Below, in pieces: positions 56,068 through 64,000 of a stretch of DNA of 64,000 nt. A program made the position numbers and the translations under genes. The stretch is from positions 111,196,361 to 111,260,360 of the forward strand of contig CM060703.1 in assembly GCA_030686995.1 (NCBI GenBank). Direction: 5' to 3'. The notes under the pieces were generated by a model. The model was not told the DNA's origin. It did not search any database and saw only the letters and a program-made list of their open reading frames with translations. This DNA is from Artemisia argyi (taxonomy: Eukaryota > Streptophyta > Magnoliopsida > Asterales > Asteraceae). The first letter of the stretch is position 1. Each line of letters opens with the position of its first letter.

Positions 56068-58829
56068 TCAGGCATGCAAACCGTTGCCATTTGCGTTGAT
56101 ATGAATACCATTGGCAGGCACCATTCCATTACCATAGCGATGTGGCGATCCTGCTGACATACCATTGACAAAACCATTTGTTTTTGTGGCAACACTTATC
56201 TTTAACATCACATCCAACTGCCCGCTAGCTGCTGCTAGAAGCCCTGTCATCAGCATAACATACAAACCACCGTATTAATATACCAAAATTTATTGAATGT
56301 GACAATTAGGTTTAAGTTTGATCAGTAGCAAGTCAGATGGGTAAAACAAGCAAATGTTAAGAAAATATTGGCCAGCATATTTGAAAACTGCCAAGTGTAT
56401 TTTCGATGCAGGAAGCTTTTTTAATTTTTCATATAAAAAAGTAGATTATAAGTCTATAACTATAACAAAATTAAGAGCTTTTAAAAGATGAAAAAGTGTT
56501 TTGGGATACAAGATTAGTACCTAAGAAAAGGGCCGAAGGTTTTCCTGGCCTAGACTTAAACTCTGGATGAAACTGAACAGCCACGAAATATGGGTGATTA
56601 CCAAGTTCAATAATCTGCAAGTTAAAAAGAATAAATGAAAGTTAAAAAACTTGAACAAAAAATTCAATATCGTATAAAAAAAGAAAAAAGAACAAATGCC
56701 GACCTGCATACGCTGACCACTTTCATCTTTGCCAGTAAAACTCAGACCAGCTTTTTCGAGCTCAGGTACCATGTCCGGATTTACCTATTTCAGAATTTAT
56801 ATTACTCGAAGTTGTTAACATGGTAAGAAGACATGCATGATACAGTTTGGGCGTTTGGATGTGCTCTATGAAATTGCTTATCTAATTTTTAAACAATCAA
56901 AATCAGATGATCTGCCGTTTGATGTTGCATTTATCAGATAAAATCAGTTGCATGAGTGCGACAAATCTGATTATTTAATAAACTTAAAATAATCAGAGAA
57001 GACATTCTCCTATATCAAGTATTTAAGCTTTAGATACAATATTAAAATATCAAGCTTACTAGAGAATAATAATGAAGTGTATCTATACTTCAACATTCTT
57101 TCCTTGATATCAAGTAATATGAAGGTTGAACCATAAATTCTCAGTTTTGTGAAAGATCTCCATGAGATAGTATTAATAAGGATAAGCAAGCAATTTAAGT
57201 TTCCCTTAAACACTCAGACTGCAGTCTGATTCTCCAAAATTTGATAATTTGACCCTATATAATTATAAACATAATATTTTTTAAATAGCTAGAAAACGCA
57301 AATCCAAACGCCCCCTAAATGTTGAGCAAGAAAAGGCCGTACCTCATATCGATGACGATGTCTTTCATCAATATACCTTTGACTACCATACCTAAGACAA
57401 ATTAAAACAAAAAGTCCATTACAACAACCATAATCTATAAGAAAAAGTGATGTGAATGCGTATGCTTACAGTTGAGAAGCTTTAGAGTCTGCAACATGAA
57501 AATACGTCCTCCTGGATCCAAGCCGCATAGTACCACCCATATGAGTTTTTGAACCCTGTAGTAATTGTCTCAGAATTATGAGTAAAACATAGACGATAAC
57601 TGGGAAGGGTAATAAAAAAAGGGATAATTTGGAGACAACCTCGGGCATAAATATAACACAAGGGCTTTTAGTGTTAGGATCAAACTCGGTGCTATTTGCA
57701 TTTTCAAGACCAAGAATAGATCTGGCATACTCGATAACAGCAGTTTGCATCCCCAAACATATGCCAAGATATGGGATATTGTTTTCACGTGCATATTTTG
57801 CAGCGATGATTTTTCCTTCCACACCTCTGTCACCAAAACCGCCCGGAACAAGAACAGCATCCGCAGACTGTAACAGAATTCTTGTCAGATAAGCCATTTA
57901 AAAAAGTTTAAGACTTTGACTAGAGATAACATATTTACTAGGATGACTTTGGGTCATGTAGTAAAAACTAGGTGATCAAAAGGATGAAACAAAGGTGTCA
58001 AGCTAAAAAAAATGAGTCAAACCAGTAGAAAAGTCACATAATATGTGACTTTAGTGCTAAAAATAGGGAAGGGATCCGGTAAGAAGAAAAACTAAAATGA
58101 GAAGAATAAGAAGAATTTCTAGCCACACATTTCAAATAGGAGTGAGAATTTTAAGGGGAGATGCATCTGAAATGAGTGGTTGTGGTTTCTTCTAATCATT
58201 CTTATTTTAATTTTTCTTCTCATTTGATCCTAACTCGCTAAAAATATTTTATAATTAATACATTAGTATTTATAAAAAATTTAGATAAACAAGGTTTAAC
58301 CATCCTGCGCATTTTCATGCTGGAAAAAAAACCAACAAGTTTGGACACGTTAACAACCCATCCATTTTGTCACCTCTAAATTTGACCATGTTAAGAGACA
58401 CGGATTATATCATACAAACCTTTAAAGAATTCCAAGCAGCTCTGTTAGCCTCAGGATTCTGCAAGAAGAAAACATCCACCTTGATCAATCAATGAAACCA
58501 AAATTATGAAAACATCGTCATGAAAAGAGAGATTGAGTAGATAGTTACTTCTATAGTGGTTGCATCTTCGAGATCACTGGCAGGCACCCAATTGATGACT
58601 AATTTCCTTCGGCAAGCAACAGATGCATGCAACAAAGCCTGGAAGGAGGAAATCCTGTTAATAATAACATTCAAGAAAGCATACTTATATGGAAAATTAG
58701 AAGCTTCTGTGAATAAAGTATCACCTTTAGTACAGATAAATAAGAATCTGAAAGACCAGTGTACTTCCCAACCATCGCAACTCTGACCTGGAAAAATAAA
58801 ATACCATGAAAAATGAAAATTAGAAACAA

Positions 58830-58890
<61 letters not shown>

Positions 58891-61800
58891 AGTGTATCTT
58901 TATTTTCAGAACCCTGTTAAGTGCGGGAACTGCAAGAACTCTAATTTTGCATTAGAAAATATGCATGTTCATATAAAACATGCATGTTTTCTTACATACA
59001 CCTTAATACAGATACCTGCGTAACATACATGTTCATATAAAACCCTGTTAAGTGCAACATATCAATGCAAAATGGTTTTCTATGAACATGTATGTTATGC
59101 AGGTATGTGTATTAAGGTGTGTGTAAGAAAACATACATGTTTTATATGAACATGCATGTTTTCTAATGCAAAATTGGAGTTCTCGCAGTTCCCGCATTTA
59201 GCAGGTTCTGAAAATAAAGCCCCCCCTATGTACTATATGTCAAAAGCAGATTTTTTTGGCTTGAATTTACCGGCTCAGTAAGCATGTCTGAAAGTTGAGC
59301 CCTAGCTGTCCATTCTTTCAACACAGGCTTAGTTGTGATACTATACAGGACAACAACGTTTAGAGCTTATTATGTAATACTAAACAACGTAGAATCAGAT
59401 GCAATAAAACATGCTAGAAGAGATGGTGCTTGGATATGCTTTGCCTAGCTTTAAGTTGTGTTACCAGCGAATCAGCCGTTAGAGTAGAGAAAATGACCAA
59501 CAATTTATCCTACTCAACTAATCTGTAGTGATATGTTTTTACAAAAAACATTTGTGATATAAAAATTCTAGCAATTGATAGTACAATTAACAATATAATA
59601 TTGTGGGTGAAAAGTAAAAACGAAAAGTTAAGATTAGAGGGGTATACAAGTAAATTTAGTTTCTTTAACAAAATCAGTTTTGCTGCATGGTTAGTTATAT
59701 AACGCATATCCAACCTCCCCTTAGGTAAAAAAATAAGGTTAGAGGGCACACCATGGAAGCTCCAGCACCTTCAATATCGCTTCATGAGCCTTCTGGTCCT
59801 AGAGAAAAGAAAGAAAAGAAAAAGAACACTGAATTTCATACTAAATAATAAGTAAAATGTCATTATAGTTCAGAAATGCACTAGTTTTACTTACACGCAA
59901 GAGTAGAGGTATATGCCATATATTGGAAACATCATACAGAGTGACTATGTTCTCTTCCTGTAAGTAAGAAGGGAGTCGTTTAAAAACCAAAATTTTGACC
60001 AACAAAACAGAGAAATGTGAGCACATTGTATGCAATTCAATTATATTACCGGAACATGGCAAAATCTGGAGAGTTTTTCCTTCACATTTACATCCAGCTC
60101 CTGCATAATTAGAGGTAAAAATTAAGCAGCAGCAAATATGAGAGTAATACTATCATCAGTGGAGCCCGCAAAATGGTGAGTTGGCAGATTAGGTAATAGT
60201 CTAAAACTGGTAATTTGTACACATCGAATTCAGTTTGCCAGTAAAAACTCTCTTCAATTTTTTAAGCAATTCTGTGTTAGATATATTTAGAAAAATATAT
60301 ATAGTTTAATAATGTAACTTTTTAATAAAGAAACTCATGCATTATAAGAATACACATTTGACACCTTTTGACCCATTAGGGCGGTTAATATTTTAGCTAA
60401 ATTCTATAATTCTACCCATTTAACACTCGAGACTCCGAGAGATAAAGCATAACCCTAACTGACAAATAAATAACCAGAAAAGCAAGAGTCAATTGAGACC
60501 GTTGTGCTGCGACAAGCTAATATATTTGGCGTCAATCCCAAGCTTCTTAATCCCCTAACACTGTGTTGGGTTGGTTTCGTTTTCTGAACAAGAAAAAAAA
60601 AACAATATAATTACTTCCATATAAAGATTCATTTAATTGTTCAAAAATACACTGGAGACATTAATATAAACTCACTTGTTCACCAACAACATTTAGAACA
60701 GGAACCAGGCTGACATGGATTAAACAAAAGTTTCCAGCACCTAAAAGCCAACAGTTTATTTTAGTTTGATTCCTCTTCAGCCTTTACAGAAAAAAACTGA
60801 CAAATGAGAAAAATACTTACCAACACGGTATGAGAATTGTCCAAGAGCCTCGATAAACGGCATAGATTCAATGTCCCCTGCATGAAAAAGGTACTTGTGT
60901 AAGACCAATAAACCAAAATTGATAATAATATATGAAGAGAGATGTTATAGACTATAATATACCTATAGTACCACCCAATTCAATGACACAAACATCTGGT
61001 GGGCCTTCTTTTCCATCAACAGGGATAGCAGCCACTCGTTCGATCCAATCTTGAATGGCATCCGTGATGTGGGGAACAACCTGAGCCAGAAATACATAAA
61101 TCACATGTTGTTACATAGTTCATAGTATATGGCATTATAAGTAGCAAAATTGACGGGTTGACAATTTGGTCAAAGAGGTAGGTCAAAGTGGGCCACCCAC
61201 CAAATTTTTTTTTTTTTTTTCCATATTCTTGAGTTTTGTAGAATACTAATGTACTAAATATAATTATCAAAACTAGATTACAAATAAAAATTTTCTTTAG
61301 CAATTGTTTTTTTAGGCAATTGGGTACGCTTCTGATGACTTAATTTATTTGCCCAATCCATCTATAAAAAAATAAAAATAGATCATAACCCATGTCCCAA
61401 AAACTTTCTATTACCTGAACAGTTTTGCCAAGATAATCTCCCTTCCTCTCCTTGTCAATAACCGACTGCCACCAAAAATAATAAGCAAATATTAATTAAA
61501 AGTCAATACCATTAATGTGATCTTACTCATTATCCACGGTTTGCATAAAAATGTTAAGATTCAACTGAGTTACCTGGTATATTTTCCCAGTGGTAATGTT
61601 ATTATCGCGGGTCAACTTAACATCGAGAAACCGCTCATAGTTTCCTAGGTCCAAATCCACCTTCAAACAATGCATCAAAATCAATTACAAGAAGTGAAGC
61701 TGTACATCGAGAAATTAAAAGCCATTCATAGCATAGAGTAATGCTAAAATACATGTTACTTACTTCTCCTCCATCATCCAACACAAAAACTTCCCCATGC

Positions 61801-62757
61801 TCGAAAGGAGACATTGTTCCTGCATCTTTATTTAAGTAGGGATCTGCAGGTAGAACACCAAAAAATATTAATAAAATTCATATTATAAACTGGCTGCTAA
61901 AGTAATAACCCTGAAATGAAACGCATGTTCTTTAAAGCAGTAAGTTATCTTTAACCTATTGTCTTAGACACAAATCAAACTTGAACATTAGTCAAACCAA
62001 ATATTAAAAAAGAACTTAATAGACCTCAAAATGGGGCTTATGTACACGTTTCTTATTTGTATCGAAGCACCAACAAAAAAGAACAAAGTACTAAAACACC
62101 AACCCAATTCAAGGGTAGACTTGGGAATTGTTTAATTGAAACTACAAATCATAATCTAGTCAATATAAACTCAAACCAAAACAACAAGGTGCCATTTTTA
62201 GAAAATGGTTATAATTTATCAAATAAAAAAAGGTAAAACACATAGAGGCAGATACAATACCTACCAACAAAGACCGTTTCTTTTTCATAAAAGTTAACTA
62301 CTAAACAAAGAACAAAATAAGGATGATTAGATACGAAAAACAAAACCATCACATTAATCTAAGTTATCCATTTATCCATTGAGGATAAACCAATGAGATT
62401 TTTATATTATGTCCGTCCCACGAATTTCACAACAATTACATGTTACCAATTTCTGATATCAAACTTACAACATTTCCGAGCTATAGTTTACTGTTATCCC
62501 ATTGATTTGCAATGTACTTGACTGATATCCGTAGTCGTTTAGTGGTTTTTTTCAATGTGTATACAAATTAAGCATATATATGCAAAATAATCTCTTAATT
62601 ACAATCGAAACAATTACAAACCAATTTTGATAGAAGTAACACGAAGACCGCAGGCCTGAAGAAGAACACCAATACTACTAGCAGTGACTCCTTTACCAAG
62701 TCCACTAACAACACCTCCAGTCACAAGAACATACTTCATTTCTGCTTTCCCTGCCAT
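56068..62757 (-). CDS. CTPS: CTP synthase (glutamine-hydrolysing), 21 coding exons
   Basis: Makes CTP from UTP, ATP and glutamine in the cytosol, the last step of pyrimidine nucleotide synthesis. Exons (minus): 62757-62622, 61843-61764, 61660-61574, 61465-61415, 61080-60963, 60877-60821, 60740-60676, 60583-60500, 60100-60050, 59957-59895, 59798-59752, 59340-59271, 58787-58725, 58638-58549, 58458-58420, 57867-57640, 57555-57470, 57391-57343, 56784-56704, 56614-56521, 56243-56068. They sum to 1815 nt, 604 aa, with all phases consistent and all introns GT-AG. The synthase domain has the P-loop [10 protein letters not shown] (Lys22), [16 protein letters not shown] and ELGGTIGD. The glutaminase domain has GICLGMQ (nucleophile Cys404) and QFHPEF (His531, Glu533). 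It ends with a Gly/Asn-rich tail. It looks intact and is the only conventional gene here. Confidence 0.96.
56849..57315. mobile_element. MITE-like insertion in CTP synthase intron 18
   Basis: Ends GGGCGTTTGGAT (56849-56860) and ATCCAAACGCCCCC (57302-57315) are inverted repeats of each other over about 12 bp, enclosing 467 bp of AT-rich non-coding DNA. The end sequence resembles hAT-type MITEs. A clean target duplication was not found. Confidence 0.6.
58834..58888. repeat. (TA)n microsatellite in intron 12
   Basis: About 27 TA units in the CTP synthase intron between exons 12 and 13, directly beside a hairpin MITE. Confidence 0.95.
58898..59219. mobile_element. Foldback MITE in CTP synthase intron 12
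   Basis: Left end CTTTATTTTCAGAACCCTG and right end CAGGTTCTGAAAATAAAG are near-perfect inverted repeats. Complementarity continues inward (AATTTTGCATTAGAAAA opposite TTTTCTAATGCAAAATT, and CATGCATGTTTTCTTACATA opposite its partner), so most of the 322 bp can fold into one long hairpin. Confidence 0.8.
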
Positions 62758-62766
62758 TTTAATTTC

Positions 62767-63162
62767 CTTAAAATCAAATACACAAATTTAAACAAAGTAA
62801 AACATAAAACAAACTAAAATCAGATAGGGAAATCATTTCATTACAAAGCAAATTGTTAACATTATCCTTGTTTCATCTATAACTCAAAACCAACAACTTT
62901 CCATCTCAAAATGGAAGAAACAGGCGTTTTCTAAATTTTCAACTCTTTAAAAAAAAACATCCAAATTGTTTTAACATTGTTTTAATGAAACATAAACACC
63001 ATCAACACAAAAACATAAAACAGCAAAATGAAAAACAACAAGGCCATAACTTTAAGGAAAACCTATAGAAACCTTGAACCATTTCATTATATAAAAGATT
63101 TACATAACCAAGAAGAAGAAGAAGAAGAAAATAAACCCAAAACCCAAGAGATATAACATTAC
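62767..63162 (-). other. Predicted 5' UTR intron of CTP synthase
   Basis: Donor AAAAGG/GTAATG (boundary 63163/63162) and acceptor TTTTAAG/GAAATT (boundary 62767/62766) would leave a leader ending nine bases before the start codon. Not supported by coding phase, so less certain than the coding introns. Confidence 0.45.
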
Positions 63163-63172
63163 CCTTTTGCAT
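63163..63172 (-). promoter_or_regulatory. Possible splice-created upstream ORF of CTP synthase
   Basis: ATG at 63172 reads ATG CAA AAG G, and across the predicted junction GA AAT TAA: a five-codon uORF whose stop ends one base before the main ATG. It depends on the predicted leader intron. Confidence 0.35.
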
Positions 63173-63264
63173 ATATGAATCAAAAGATGAGTGTACAATA
63201 GACAGCAGAGAGAAATGACTGAAGAGGGGGATGTGTATGAAATGAAGAGGTGTGGTGTGGCGGC

Positions 63265-63270
63265 TATATA
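63265..63270 (-). promoter_or_regulatory. Probable TATA box of CTP synthase
   Basis: TATATA in GCATATATAGCC on the minus strand; a start about 30 bases downstream (near 63235) would give a short leader before the predicted intron. Confidence 0.45.
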
Positions 63271-64000
63271 TGCAAATATGAGAAGCGGAACAAATATATA
63301 TTTCTTTCTCTAAAACCCCTACTTTTGTTTTTCCCTTTCCTACGTCTTTATTTGCCTCAGGCCGATGACCCCACCCTCATACACATCACCCACCCTAAAC
63401 CCTCTTTCCTACGTCTTTATTTGCTAGTGCCGTTGACCAACGCACTCATAATATATTATAAAGCATGAACAACTATTACTAATATAAGAGGTGGCAACGT
63501 TTTCGGCATGGGCTCGGTGTGGATCGGCAAGACAATGCCAATCGATCGGCATTGGCAAATCGGCAAGGAAAACGGCATTGTTTACCGATTCAGTAAAACC
63601 ATTGCTTTTAATATTTTGGACCGTTGCAAGCATTTACTGCATTTTCAAAAAAAAATAATAATTAGGCATGGTTAGGCAACATTGCCACTAAAAATATGTT
63701 CTTAGGCATCATTAGGCATGAAATTAGTTGGATTAATTCTATTGGCTAATTACAATTAAGATTTAGGCATGAGTAGACAACATTGCCACCCCCTAAGGGC
63801 CTGTTTGGTATAGGGTTTTTTTGTGGGGTTGGACTCAAGGATGGTTAAATTTTGTGTTTGGTGTACATTAGGAGTGTGTTCAAACCCCCCAACTCTACCA
63901 TCTACAAAACCCAAGTCACTCCCTTACTTTTCTACATTTTTCATCCTTTTGTTGCCCATCCTACACTTTTCTCTCTTTTTCTCTCTTTATTTATATTTCT
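63271..64000. other. Upstream flank of CTP synthase
   Basis: No gene is seen. A roughly 25-bp direct repeat (TTAGGCATG...ACATTGCCAC) occurs near 63663 and 63762, with related GGCAACGTT/GGCATTGG sequence at 63493-63560. GGGCCTGTTTGGTA at about 63797 resembles the end of a hAT-type element continuing beyond the window. Confidence 0.45.

Overview
This window is nuclear DNA from a flowering plant, most likely a member of the daisy family (Asteraceae). The plant call rests on a 21-exon CTP synthase gene with canonical GT-AG introns and on LTR retrotransposons of the Athila type (Ty3/gypsy), primed by tRNA-Asp. The family call rests on my memory that the Cys-rich gag-like ORF and the 'longin-like' extra ORF seen here are common in annotated Asteraceae genomes; it is an inference. 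No bacterial-style genes, rRNA or tRNA genes were seen.

Layout. About 53 kb is a nest of LTR elements. I name the 1.4-1.6 kb-LTR family A (copies A1-A6) and the 3.7 kb-LTR family B. A2 (minus) enters from the left edge; its 5' LTR (2899-3524 plus 20917-21712) is split by A1 (plus, 3525-20911, TSD TTCAA). A1 is itself split by B (plus, 7376-17997, TSD A/G-GTTC). A3 (minus, 22042-30178, TSD ATATG) follows. Next come two inverted copies of a degenerate 'longin-like/coiled-coil' retroelement ORF (30534-33728 minus; 34304-53436 plus). The plus copy is interrupted by a three-LTR tandem A4/A5 (35401-43717, TSD GGGGC) and by A6 (minus, 43845-51610, TSD TATGT). The uninterrupted inverted copy shows the pre-insertion sequence of both sites. 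A broken Mutator-like transposase (53421-54315 minus) and a repeat-rich spacer separate the nest from the only conventional gene, CTP synthase (56068-62757 minus, 604 aa), which has MITE-like insertions in two introns.

How the elements work. None of the family A or B copies keeps reverse transcriptase or RNase H, so all appear non-autonomous and must be mobilised in trans. Copies sharing LTR, PBS and 3' non-coding region carry quite different ORFs: gag plus degenerate protease, gag plus protease fused to an integrase C-terminus, or an acidic/proline-rich orphan ORF.

The most unusual signals are: (1) a recurring 'stem-loop followed by AAGTGT-purine run' module, present several times in the 3' region of both families, the last copy being the polypurine tract itself, with stems that differ in sequence but still pair; (2) a stretch in every family A LTR antisense to the 5' half of tRNA-Asp, about 90 nt upstream of a PBS matching the 3' end of the same tRNA; (3) arrays of the TGACGSCGTCA palindrome just upstream of the LTR TATA box; (4) an in-frame Gag-protease-integrase-tail fusion in A6; and (5) a three-LTR tandem with a 4-nt microhomology junction.
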